NCBI GenBank assembly: GCA_019636795.1
Contig: JAHBWW010000004.1
Span: 186,001-250,000, forward strand
DNA length: 64,000 nucleotides
Reading direction: 5' to 3'
Source of the DNA: Phycisphaeraceae bacterium
Lineage (GTDB): Bacteria; Planctomycetota; Phycisphaerae; Phycisphaerales; UBA1924
Shown here: piece by piece, positions 26,470 to 34,323 of the stretch
Position numbering within the stretch: position 1 is the stretch's first letter
How the letters are laid out: every line of letters begins with the position of its first letter
Notes under the pieces: model-generated
Told to the model about the DNA's origin: nothing
What the model saw: the letters and a program-made list of their open reading frames with translations, nothing else
The model's database searches: none
Program-made: the position numbers and the translations under genes

Positions 26470-27995
26470 TCAATCACGCCAGAATCTGATCGAAAAGAGG
26501 ACGAGGAGGGCAAAGATTTCGAGTCGGCCCAGGAGCATGACGCCGCACAGCATGAGTTTTGAAGGCTCGCCGAGCCACGCGTAGGTCTCGGTGGCACCGA
26601 CACGCCCGAGGCCCGGACCGACCGTGCTGAAGCAGGCCACCACAGCGGTGCCGGCCGTGGTGAAGTCGATTGCGGGCTCGAGGAGCAGCAGCACGCCCGT
26701 TCCGACGACCCAGAGCAGGATCACGGCGATGAAGTAACTCATGGCCGCGCGCATGGCGGTGTCGTCGATGATGCTGCCTCCGACGCGCACGGGGCGCACG
26801 ACGTTGGGGCGGAAGGAGCGTTCGATTTCACCGGCAAGAGCGCGCACGACGATCCAGACGCGAATGACCTTGATGCCGCCGGAGGTCGAGCCCGAGCAAC
26901 CGCCGATGAACATGAGCAGGACAAGAAGCGACTTGGCAATCAGAGGCCACTGATTGAAGTCGCTGGTGGCAAAGCCGGTGGTGGTCTGAATGGTCGCGGT
27001 CTGGAAGGCAGCAGCGCGGACGGCTTCGACGGTCGTCGCGCTGGCAGCCTGGCCCGCGGTCGAGGTGATGGATGTATGCACGATGACAGCAGCGATGATC
27101 GCGGTGACGACGGCGATCGACCCAAGATACAACCGCAGTTCGGTATCGGCCAGGACCGCGCGAAAGCGCCTGCGCACCAACTGGCAATACAGCCCGAAGT
27201 TCGCCCCACCGAGGATCATGAAGAGAATGATGATCCATTCGATGCCCGGCGAGCTGAAAGCAGCGGCCGAGGCATCGCGCGTGCTGAATCCGCCGGTCGC
27301 CAGCGTCGAAAAGGCGTGGCAGGTCGCGTCGAACCAGGTCATGCCGGCCAGACGCAGAGCGATGAGCTGAGCAAGCGTCAGGCACGAGTAGATGATCCAG
27401 AGCAGACGCGCAGTCTGGCGCACTTCGGGGCGCACGCCCGAACGTGTTGTGCCGGTCTCGGCGACGAACAGGCGCTTGGTGGCCGCGCCGAGGCTGGGCA
27501 AAATGGCGACGAAGAGCACGATGATGCCCAGCCCACCGATCCACTGTGTCAACGCACGCCACAGCAGGATGCTCCGAGGCATCTCGTCAAGCCCGCTGAT
27601 GATCGTCGCGCCCACCGTGGTCAGCCCGCTGACAGCCTCGAAGTAGCAGTTCACCGCCACCGGAGCAGCGCCCGCGCGGGAATCTCCGAAGGACACCACA
27701 GCGCCCAGAAGTAGTACGGCAGGCTCGCCAGCGCCGCACCGACGATCCACGTCAGTGCAACCAGCAGCATGGCCTCGCGACGCTCGATCTGGGGCGTGGC
27801 ACGCCTGAACGGCACGAACGCAAGCAAGCCCGCGAGCAGCCCGCACGCTCCAGCAACGGCAAAAGCGGCAGGCGTGCGCGATTCAAGATCGTCCGTGAGA
27901 CCAAGCACGAAGGCATACGCCCCGAGCGCTCCCAGCACGCACGAGAGTGCAAGCAGGAGCACACCGATCTGCCTGATGACGAAGCGGTGGTTCAT
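26470..27995 (-). pseudogene. trkH: TrkH-type K+ transporter, split by an apparent frameshift
   Basis: The N-terminal part is read in one frame from the ATG at 27995 (hydrophobic, REAMLLVALTWIVGAALASL, PYYFWALW) and runs out of homology near 27690. The rest continues in the -1 frame from NCYFEAVSGLTTVGATI to the stop at 26470. Joined, they give about 490 residues, the normal TrkH length. The four pore loops are all present: SGLTTVGAT, FSTLATGGFST, TTTGFATSD and FSTVGPGLG. The intact pores argue for a recent mutation or a single-base sequence error rather than long decay. I see no slippery heptamer. It follows the TrkA_C gene by 6 bp. Confidence 0.8.
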
Positions 27996-28001
27996 GGCGG
28001 A

Positions 28002-28292
28002 CTACGCACTTCCCGCAAGCCTGGCCAGATCGGCAGCACGCTTGTGCGGGCCGACGACCAGCAGGGTATCTCCAGCGCGGATGGTTGAGTCGCCGTCGGG
28101 GACGTACGCATCACCCGCACTGCTGATGGACGCGATGATGAAGCCCTCGGGCGTGACGCGGTCGCGCAGCATGCGTCCAGCTGCGGGCGAATCGGGGGCG
28201 ATGCGGACCTGATAGACATCCAGCACGCCACGATTCAGGCTCGTCAGCAGGGCGACAGGCTTGTCGCTGAGCAGTTGATTCAGTTCACGCAT
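28002..28292 (-). CDS. TrkA_C (RCK_C) domain-only protein (96 aa)
   Basis: The whole product is one RCK_C domain: VYQVRIAPDSPAAGRMLRDR, FIIASISSAGDAYVPDGDSTI, GDTLLVVGPHKRAADL. The frame is closed by a TGA upstream, so no NAD-binding RCK_N domain precedes it. It lies 6 bp from trkH on the same strand and probably regulates that transporter by binding a ligand at the RCK_C fold. It could be the remnant of a full trkA, but the length fits a clean single domain. Confidence 0.75.
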   Translation of the reverse strand: MRELNQLLSDKPVALLTSLNRGVLDVYQVRIAPDSPAAGRMLRDRVTPEGFIIASISSAGDAYVPDGDSTIRAGDTLLVVGPHKRAADLARLAGSA

Positions 28293-28371
28293 CGCGGATC
28301 TCTCGGCCCAGAGCGAAAAGAGCCAAGATCTTCACGCCGAAGCCGAAATCGAAGCCGAAATCGCCGAGCAC

Positions 28372-28620
28372 ATGGCCCACGAATCCCCCGAGGGTCGACC
28401 CGGCGGCGCCATGATTCACGGCTCAAGCCTGGGCCTCATGTTCATCCTCGTCTTCGGCTCGATGATCGTCGTCGGGATCGTCATCGGGCTGGTCTGGAAC
28501 TGGTTCGCAGGAGCCGCCGCCGCCGCACTGGGAATCGCCCTGATGCTCTTCAATCCCGAAGTCTGGGCCAATGTCCTGCGAAGCCGCGAGCACGACCAGA
28601 TCAAACGCGAAGAACTCTGA
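28372..28620 (+). CDS. small two-helix membrane protein (82 aa)
   Basis: Begins MAHESPEGRPGGAMIHG and has two hydrophobic helices (LGLMFILVFGSMIVVGIVIG and WFAGAAAAALGIALMLF), then a charged tail ending QIKREEL. It diverges from the TrkA_C gene across 79 bp. The frame is open upstream without an ATG, reading alternating EAEI segments from a 12-bp duplication, so an earlier unusual start is possible. No family recognised. Confidence 0.5.
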   Translation: MAHESPEGRPGGAMIHGSSLGLMFILVFGSMIVVGIVIGLVWNWFAGAAAAALGIALMLFNPEVWANVLRSREHDQIKREEL

Positions 28621-28832
28621 CGCACAGGAGCACGCCGGAGGTTTGCACCGCAGGGGCACACCTCCGGGTGGCGGTCCGAGGGGCAGCAATCGCCAGCGAA
28701 CAGGATCGCCGAACGATGGGTCGCATGCCACGCCGCTTCGGCGCGAGGCGAGGCGGCACCAAAGTCTGCCTTCCCCCGTGCCACCGAAGTCGGCTCTGCG
28801 ACTTCCGTGCCGGTCTCGCACAACGGGCATGA
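28621..28832. other. spacer before the RHS tip module
   Basis: No supported gene. It contains a hairpin at 28782-28809 (CACCGAAGTCG / CGACTTCCGTG, one mismatch), which opens the 303-bp block repeated at 30963. An unrelated 185-residue frame runs across the region and is not convincing. Confidence 0.5.
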
Positions 28833-29083
28833 TTGTCTCTGCGCCGCCTGGACCGCAACGCCGACGGCGACTTTGCCGATGGCGGCGACGGGATCTTTTT
28901 CATGGCGACCGACGTACAGTTCAGCGTGGTTGCTGTGCTCGACGATGCCGGGGTGCTCTATGAACGCGTGGCGTACTCGCCATACGGCCGGGCCGAGCAC
29001 CGCTGGGGCGGCGATGTCAATGGCGACGGCGCGGTCGATTACTACGACGCGCAGGCTGTGATCAACGGGGCGGGCAAGTCGAT
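28781..29083 (+). repeat. 303-bp direct repeat, copy 1 (5' part of RHS-core module)
   Basis: Aligns without gaps to 30963-31265 (constant offset 2182 bp) with only scattered substitutions. It starts at a CACCGAAGTCG hairpin and ends in GGGCAAGTCGAT, after which the copies diverge. It encodes LDRNADGDFAD...YSPYGRAEHRWGGD...VINGAGKS in both copies. Confidence 0.9.
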
Positions 29084-30143
29084 CGGCAACACGGGCTATC
29101 ACCCGGACCTGGATCTTGATCGCGACGGGTCGATCCTGCCGTACGGCGTGTCGGAGGACATCACGCGCCTGCAGGCGTTCGGCACGCGTGCGGCCCTGCC
29201 GACGGGCTGGATCAGCGGACCTCGCGACGAAGACGGGCCGGACAACGAAGTCGGCTACGCGGGGTATCGGTTCAACTGCGAGGAGCAGATCTACTGCGTG
29301 CGCTTCAGGCACTACAGCCCGCGGCTAGGGCGGTGGATCGAGAGAGATCCAATTGGGTATGTCGATGGGATGGGGTTGTATGAGTATGCAATGTCGAACT
29401 CAGTAGGCCTCACCGATCCCCTCGGCTTGTTCAGCGGTGTGACTTCTGCCATCATGTTGGCTCGAGAGTGTTCGGAACTCGCGCGCAGAATCAGAAATTT
29501 GAATTCTGCTCTGATATCTCAGTGCCCCTCGACCTGGAGCTCACTCCTTGCGACTGTGCCAGCTTTGTGGCAAGATGTGTTGCTCACTGCGACGGAGGAG
29601 TTGCTTTCGGAGGTGGCTGAGGTTTACCTTATTGATCCTGCTAGGCTCAAACTTGATTCCTTTGATGCCGAGCTGAAAAAGAAGCTTGAATCTATGCGCA
29701 ATCGTAAGCCAAAGCGCATCGAGATGATGCGATGCCAAACTATGGCGAATCACAATTATACACGTCAGTTCCTTAAGAAAACAACAGGGGAAGTCGCTAG
29801 ACGAAGCGTTTCTGGTGTCGGAGCATGCATGAACCTCAGCGACGTAGAATCAGCATTGAGCGAAGGTCAATACATGGAAGCCGCTACAAGCGCAGGCCTC
29901 GCAGCCATAGACGTCGTCGAACCATGCTTGAAGCCGATCCCAGTGGCTGGGTGGATCTTGCTGGGCGGCGATGTAGCAGCCGCCGTGTGGGTGAGTGCGG
30001 CGGAGATTCAGTTTCAGATGAGTTTGGACCCAAGCCGTAACGGCCTGTGCGACTCTTGGGCTGGTCATCTGCGGGCGAATCTTCAAAGATGGCAGAAGAC
30101 CTGCACGAAAATGACTTCATGCTGTGAGCACAACGATAACTAG
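28833..30143 (+). CDS. truncated RHS-core protein with dockerin-like insert and variable C-terminal domain (about 436 aa)
   Basis: There is no signal peptide, YD-repeat shell or N-terminal domain; a TGA directly precedes the first possible start (TTG at 28833), so this is only the 3' tip of an RHS gene. LDRNADGDFADGGDGIFFMATDVQFSVVAVLD and YSPYGR are late RHS repeats. Next comes a dockerin-like loop pair (GDVNGDGAVDYYDAQAVING; DLDLDRDGSI). The RHS core resumes at YAGYRFNCEEQIYCVRFRHY, SPRLGRWIERDPIGY and ends SVGLTDPLGLF, the usual boundary before the variable toxin. The final 238 residues (from about 29430) are low in GC, Cys-rich (CTKMTSCCEH end), and carry a hydrophobic patch PIPVAGWILLGGDVAAAVWV. 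I recognise no toxin family. Translation and function are inferred. Confidence 0.65.
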   Translation: MSLRRLDRNADGDFADGGDGIFFMATDVQFSVVAVLDDAGVLYERVAYSPYGRAEHRWGGDVNGDGAVDYYDAQAVINGAGKSIGNTGYHPDLDLDRDGSILPYGVSEDITRLQAFGTRAALPTGWISGPRDEDGPDNEVGYAGYRFNCEEQIYCVRFRHYSPRLGRWIERDPIGYVDGMGLYEYAMSNSVGLTDPLGLFSGVTSAIMLARECSELARRIRNLNSALISQCPSTWSSLLATVPALWQDVLLTATEELLSEVAEVYLIDPARLKLDSFDAELKKKLESMRNRKPKRIEMMRCQTMANHNYTRQFLKKTTGEVARRSVSGVGACMNLSDVESALSEGQYMEAATSAGLAAIDVVEPCLKPIPVAGWILLGGDVAAAVWVSAAEIQFQMSLDPSRNGLCDSWAGHLRANLQRWQKTCTKMTSCCEHNDN

Positions 30144-30153
30144 AGGCTATTCC

Positions 30154-30891
30154 ATGATCAATGAGTGCAATGTCGTAGAACGGCTCTTTGAGGCGCAAGG
30201 TCCCACAATAAGGGAAGCAGCGGCCCCGCTTCGTATCGTACATTTCACGGAGATCAACGGGGTTGTTCTCGAGGATCGCCCGGGCAGTTCATTTGAATGG
30301 ACACTCAGGGTTCGTCAGCGCGGAGCGATTGCTGTGACGTTTATCATTGTGGTTGCCATGCTAGGCCTTGTGTACGTGCTTGTTTTATTTTATAATCCCG
30401 GTTATGCTTCATCGCGACAGGTCGGAATCGAAGAGCCGGTTATCGCACTAAGTGCTATTATTACACTGCTTTCATTTCATAGTATTATGTGCCGCCAGCG
30501 CGTAGTCTTTCGGAAAGGAGATGGCTTACATGGAGTTCGGACTTCCCTTGAGAAGAAGCTCCCGCTTCGACGCGCCAAAGAGCGCGATGTAGCTCTCATA
30601 ACTTCACCGGGATCTCGCAACGAAATATTTGGCTTTTCTGGTTCTTCAACTGGCGTTTACCTGCTCGCGACTGACGGAACAAAGTCATATGTGTGCGCCT
30701 TTTTTTCAGCTGGAACGGGAGTTGGGGAGCAGCTTCGCCGCGAGTGGCGTCGCTTTTGTGACTCTGCCCCAATCGAGCTGCGAGAGAGCTTGAGAGATAT
30801 TCCTGAATCGTCCACATGGCTTTCCTTTTATGTGTTCCCACTTCCCCTCATATCTTGGCTTCGCGATTTGTGTCGGCATCGCAAGTGGTAG
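30154..30891 (+). CDS. membrane protein, candidate immunity partner of the RHS C-terminal domain (245 aa)
   Basis: Starts at the ATG at 30154, 10 bp after the RHS gene's stop. Two hydrophobic helices lie near residues 57-87 (IAVTFIIVVAMLGLVYVLVL) and 98-115 (VIALSAIITLLSFHSI); the remaining 125 residues are soluble (FGFSGSSTGVYLLATDGTKS). No family recognised. The case for immunity is positional: it directly follows the variable RHS tip, shares its low-GC composition, and the pair is bracketed by the two RHS repeat copies. A membrane location would suit protection against a toxin acting at the membrane. Confidence 0.55.
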   Translation: MINECNVVERLFEAQGPTIREAAAPLRIVHFTEINGVVLEDRPGSSFEWTLRVRQRGAIAVTFIIVVAMLGLVYVLVLFYNPGYASSRQVGIEEPVIALSAIITLLSFHSIMCRQRVVFRKGDGLHGVRTSLEKKLPLRRAKERDVALITSPGSRNEIFGFSGSSTGVYLLATDGTKSYVCAFFSAGTGVGEQLRREWRRFCDSAPIELRESLRDIPESSTWLSFYVFPLPLISWLRDLCRHRKW

Positions 30892-30962
30892 AGCAACGCG
30901 TATGCCGGAGTTATTGCAGAGGTGGTGGCACCGATGTTCCGCGATCAATCATGCTCGGCGTC

Positions 30963-31265
30963 CCACCGAAGTCGGCTCTTCGACTTCGGTGCCGGTCCCG
31001 CACAACGGGCATGATTGTCTCTGCGCCGCCTGGACCGCAACGCCGACGGCGACTTTGCCGACAGCGGCGACGGGATCTTTTTCATGGCGACCGACGTACA
31101 GTTCAGCGTGGTTGCTGTGCTTGACGATGCCGGGGTGTTGCACGAACGCGTGGCGTACTCGCCATACGGCCGGGCCGAGCACCGCTGGGGCGGCGATATC
31201 AATGGCGACGGCGCGATCGATGACTTCGACGCGCAGGCTGTGATCAACGGGGCGGGCAAGTCGAT
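30963..31265 (+). repeat. 303-bp direct repeat, copy 2 (RHS-core module)
   Basis: Ungapped match to 28781-29083. It starts with a perfect 11-bp hairpin (CACCGAAGTCG / CGACTTCGGTG, 30964-30991). It ends at the same AAGTCGAT. Confidence 0.9.
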
Positions 31266-31320
31266 GGGTGCCGTGCGCTTCAGACGCTACAGCCATGGTC
31301 GTGGCTTTGCTAAGCCATAA
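31015..31320 (+). pseudogene. degenerate second RHS-core fragment
   Basis: Repeats the first 84 residues of the RHS tip gene (NADGDFAD...VINGAGKS). It then jumps to AVRFRRYSHGRGFAKP and stops. The jump removes the second dockerin loop and most of the core, joining to a remnant of VRFRHYSPR. It has no variable C-terminal domain. It looks like the scar left when an RHS tip was displaced or deleted. Probably not functional. Confidence 0.75.
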
Positions 31321-31504
31321 AGAACATCCGCAAAGGGCGTGTCGGAATCCGGGTCAATCAAGACCGGGCGTCTTTGCCCTGGATTTGCCCCTGATCGTGG
31401 CCAAGGAGAGCCATGGCCACTGCACCCGGCATGAAGATCTCCTGATAGGCTGAGGGATCGGATAGAATGGGGGAAGGTCCGCAGGCAGCCTGGAGGTGAT
31501 GGCG
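31321..31504. other. spacer with direct-repeat copy, upstream of zinc-ribbon gene
   Basis: No gene. It contains the first 61-bp direct repeat (31366-31426) and a TAGAAT at 31463-31468 that could be a -10 for the following gene. Confidence 0.4.
31366..31426. repeat. 61-bp direct repeat, left copy
   Basis: Matches 32982-33042 at 56 of 61 positions. It contains a 7-bp inverted repeat GTGGCCA / TGGCCAC around a 10-nt loop, so it can fold as a hairpin. The two copies bracket the zinc-ribbon membrane gene. Confidence 0.85.
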
Positions 31505-32839
31505 ATGGGAATGGTGATCGGGCTGGTGGGGCTGTTGCTGCTGGTCGGAATCGGATTGGTGGTCGTCGGCCTGCGCGGGCGGCGGGTGGATGACCACCCC
31601 GTGTGCCGCGGGTGCGGGTTTGACTTGGCGGGGTTGTATCCGGGTGGGGAGCGCTGCCCGGAGTGCGGAAAGGCGCTCGATGAGGGCGCGGTGCGTATCA
31701 AGCGGCGGGAGCGACGGCGGGCGGTGTTCTTCGGCGGGGCGTTCTTGACGGCAGCGATGCTGTTCGCTTTGATCGGGCTCTGGGCGGCGAGCGGGGTGAA
31801 CTGGAACACCTATAAGCCGACGGGCTGGCTGATTCGGCAGGCACGAAGCGGAACCCCGGCCAGTGTCCATTCTGCGGTCGAAGAGCTGTCGATCCGGTAC
31901 GCGGCTGACCAACTCGGCGATTCAGCGATCGACCGGATCATCGACACCGGACTCGCGTTTCAAGCAGATCGAGCGCGGACGACATGGGAGCCGCTGTGGG
32001 GCAATCTGATCGAAGCGATGGGTGCGGACGGGCATCTGGAGGAGGAACAACTTGCCGTCTATTGGCGTCAGGCCTTTACGGTTACTCCGCGCATGCAACA
32101 GAAAGTTCGCCCCGGCAAGCCGGTAGCCATCATGTGCTCGGTCAGAGCGGACCGCAGCGGAACCGGTACCCCAATCTCCTACTCTCAAGCGATCGAGCAA
32201 ATCTCGATTGAGGGCGGCCGCACTTTCACGCGATCGCCGGGCGTGAGCGCCGGCTATGGCACCTCGCAGGGCATGAGCACCGGCGGTTCATCGAGCACGC
32301 GGAGAAACCTCCCGCTGAACATTGGAAACAACACGGTCACGATCACCTGGTCTTGCACCGTCGGCGAGCCGGGCACGGACCCATCGATTTCCGAGACCTA
32401 CTTGAGCCGTTGGATGGTCGAGAAGACCTTTCAAGTTGAGGTCGTGGCGGAGCCGGAGCCGCTGGTGACCTGGTCCTCTGATCCGGACTTGTCGCTGCAT
32501 TTCACGAAGAACCTGCGGATCAGCCGCATCGTCCCGCAAATCGACGAGTTCAGCCCATCGATCTATGTCAGCGTAAGCGTGGATGCGCCGCCAGTTGCCG
32601 TGGCGATGGATGTGCTTCTACTCGTCGAGGGTGCTGAGAAGCACCTGTTTTATCTCACGACTCCAGCCAGGGCCGGCTCACATGAACAGGGCGACGCGAT
32701 CAGGCTCGAAACCACGCCCGCCGACGCGATTGTCGTTCTGCGTCCGAGCGATGATGCGCTGGGGGTGCTGGAGACTGATGAGGCGTTTGGAGAGGAATTG
32801 ACTTTTCCCATCACGATCACTTGGCCCGATGAGGAATGA
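31505..32839 (+). CDS. zinc-ribbon membrane protein (444 aa)
   Basis: The ATG at 31505 lies 8 nt after GGAGG. A first helix (MVIGLVGLLLLVGIGLVVVG) is followed by a zinc ribbon with CRGCGFDLAG and CPECG, a combination common in planctomycetal membrane proteins. A second helix lies near residues 78-96 (FFGGAFLTAAMLFALIGLW). The remaining 350 residues are soluble, and with two helices would face the opposite side from a cytoplasmic loop; they contain beta-rich segments and a Ser/Gly stretch. No enzyme motif seen. The gene is bracketed by 61-bp direct repeats. Confidence 0.75.
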   Translation: MGMVIGLVGLLLLVGIGLVVVGLRGRRVDDHPVCRGCGFDLAGLYPGGERCPECGKALDEGAVRIKRRERRRAVFFGGAFLTAAMLFALIGLWAASGVNWNTYKPTGWLIRQARSGTPASVHSAVEELSIRYAADQLGDSAIDRIIDTGLAFQADRARTTWEPLWGNLIEAMGADGHLEEEQLAVYWRQAFTVTPRMQQKVRPGKPVAIMCSVRADRSGTGTPISYSQAIEQISIEGGRTFTRSPGVSAGYGTSQGMSTGGSSSTRRNLPLNIGNNTVTITWSCTVGEPGTDPSISETYLSRWMVEKTFQVEVVAEPEPLVTWSSDPDLSLHFTKNLRISRIVPQIDEFSPSIYVSVSVDAPPVAVAMDVLLLVEGAEKHLFYLTTPARAGSHEQGDAIRLETTPADAIVVLRPSDDALGVLETDEAFGEELTFPITITWPDEE

Positions 32840-32981
32840 TGCAGAGATAGGAACTACATGAGACAAAAAGCCCGGTGCCATGGACGATTTCTCATGAAGG
32901 CTGGATGGCATGGCCATGGCTTTGCATGGCCATGACGGACTTCGCTTGCGGCCGCGGCGGGATCCGGGCCCGATCGATGTC

Positions 32982-33042
32982 GGGTGTCCTTGCCCCGGCT
33001 TTGCCACTGATCGTGGCCAAGGAGAGCCATGGCCACTGCACC
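32982..33042. repeat. 61-bp direct repeat, right copy
   Basis: Second copy of the repeat at 31366-31426, same orientation, five substitutions, same 7-bp hairpin. Confidence 0.85.
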
Positions 33043-33170
33043 AGGCCGGGTCGGTCGGCTGGCGGGTGCTGAAACACCAGCAATAGGGGAATCGTCGGCC
33101 TTCTGACCCTCGAAAACGCGAGTGTGACGCTCCGATTGCCCCAAAAAGCGCGCCGAATTGCTCCTGATAC

Positions 33171-33443
33171 GCGCGTTGACACGACAATTCGGCGCGTTGA
33201 CACGACAATTCGTCGCGTCAACCTCGTGTTTCGGCGCGTTGACACGACAATTCGTCGCGTCAACCTCGTGTTTCGGCGCGTTGACACGACAATTCGGCGC
33301 GTCAACATCGTGTATCGTCGCGTTGACACGACAATTCGGCGCGTCAACATCGTTTATCGGCGCGTTGACACGACAATTCGTCGCGTCAACCTCGTGTATC
33401 GTCGCGCCGACACGACAATTCGTCTCGTCAAGATCGTGTATCC
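33171..33443. repeat. 13-unit 21-bp tandem array with two alternating unit types
   Basis: Type alpha is (G/T)CGCGTTGACACGACAATTCG-like; type beta is (G/T)CGCGTCAACMTCGTGTWTCG-like. Starts: alpha 33171, 33192, 33234, 33276, 33318, 33360, 33402 (diverged); beta 33213, 33255, 33297, 33339, 33381, 33423. After a doubled alpha the types strictly alternate. GTTGAC in alpha is the reverse complement of GTCAAC in beta, and ACACGA of TCGTGT, so neighbouring units can pair. Confidence 0.92.
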
Positions 33444-33717
33444 GCGCGGCGCAGGGCTTGATCGTCGGGTGGCATGCCCACACCGTCTTCTGCGGGCATC
33501 ATCGGGCCACATGAAACCAGGGCCCACTCGAATCAGGCCAGCCGGAGCCCGCCGTGGCCTCGGGTCGGCGCGGTTTTCGCCTCTTTTGGCGAATGCGAAG
33601 GCACGAAGAGGCCAGCCCTGAGAATCAATCTCAATAGCGCGTGACTTTCGACACTTGACCGCCAACGATCAGCGGTAGGCACGATCCAGTTTTCGCTTGT
33701 TCGAAGGATGTTCGCGA

Positions 33718-34179
33718 ATGCTCACGACCAGCCAAACGATTATCAGCCCTTCTCACTCGGCCCCAGCCGTGCGGCCGATGCCCGTGCGGGCCGTCCGCTG
33801 GTCGCTGGCCGGGGTCGGCGTGTGCTGCGTCGCGCTGGGTGCCGTAGGGGCCGTGCTGCCGGGCTTGCCGACAACGATTTTTCTCATCATGGCGACATGG
33901 TGCTTCACCCGCTCGTGCCCGTGGCTGAGCGACAAATTGGTCCACAACCGCTTCTTCAGCCCCTTCACGAAGTACCTCGTGCCCGGAGCCGTCATGCCGC
34001 CGCGTGCCAAGGCGATCGCGATGAGTGCGATGTGGCTGGCCATCGCGGGTTCGTCGGCGCTGCTCTTCTGGCGCGAAGCGCCGCTCTGGGTCATCGCCGC
34101 CGTCGCGGCGTCGGGCGTCGTCGGCTCGTGGTGCATCGTGCGCCAGGGCGCAAAGACACGGCGGAGCATCAGCCGCTGA
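33718..34179 (+). CDS. DUF454 (YbaN-like) inner-membrane protein (153 aa)
   Basis: The core WSLAGVGVCCVALGAVGAVLPGLPTTIFLIMATWCF, followed by TRSCPWLSDKL and HNRFFSPFTKYL, is the DUF454 signature with its PGLPTT motif. Two further helices follow (AMSAMWLAIAGSSALLFW; LWVIAAVAASGVVGSW). The ATG at 33718 follows GAAGGA; a TTG at 33697 is possible. The family's role is unknown. It is transcribed toward the S9 peptidase gene. Confidence 0.88.
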   Translation: MLTTSQTIISPSHSAPAVRPMPVRAVRWSLAGVGVCCVALGAVGAVLPGLPTTIFLIMATWCFTRSCPWLSDKLVHNRFFSPFTKYLVPGAVMPPRAKAIAMSAMWLAIAGSSALLFWREAPLWVIAAVAASGVVGSWCIVRQGAKTRRSISR

Positions 34180-34232
34180 CGGCATCGTGACGCTCGGCCG
34201 CATCAGGCACATCGCGCAGCAGGTGCAAAGAA

Positions 34233-34258
34233 CCGCCCCCTGAACTCTCAGAGGGCGG
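34233..34258. terminator. hairpin between convergent DUF454 and S9 peptidase genes
   Basis: CCGCCC / GGGCGG stem in the 144-bp gap between two convergent genes, without a T-run. A bidirectional terminator is plausible. Confidence 0.45.
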
Positions 34259-34323
34259 CACCGGTCATTGCGAACATGCACAGCACACCTCGGCGGAGGA
34301 ATCACGCCGAGTCGCCGATAGCG

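Larger units (their letters stand above)
32840..33717. other. gene-free region with several repeats
   Basis: Holds CATGGCCATG palindromes near 32910-32935, the second 61-bp direct repeat (32982-33042) and a 21-bp tandem array (33171-33443). Long frames are open on both strands across the array only because the 21-bp units lack stops. I do not support any of them as genes. Confidence 0.6.

Noticed and set aside
28275-28832. 185-codon ORF reading into the RHS tip start
   Set aside because: Arg-rich, no motif, overlaps the better supported small membrane ORF, and ends only at the TGA ahead of the RHS fragment.
33171-33443. CRISPR array
   Set aside because: Units are contiguous 21-bp repeats with no variable spacers, and no cas gene is nearby.
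32854-33621. Long frames on both strands across the 33-kb repeat array
   Set aside because: They are open only because stop-free 21-bp units repeat; three frames are open together, with no ribosome site or recognisable domain.
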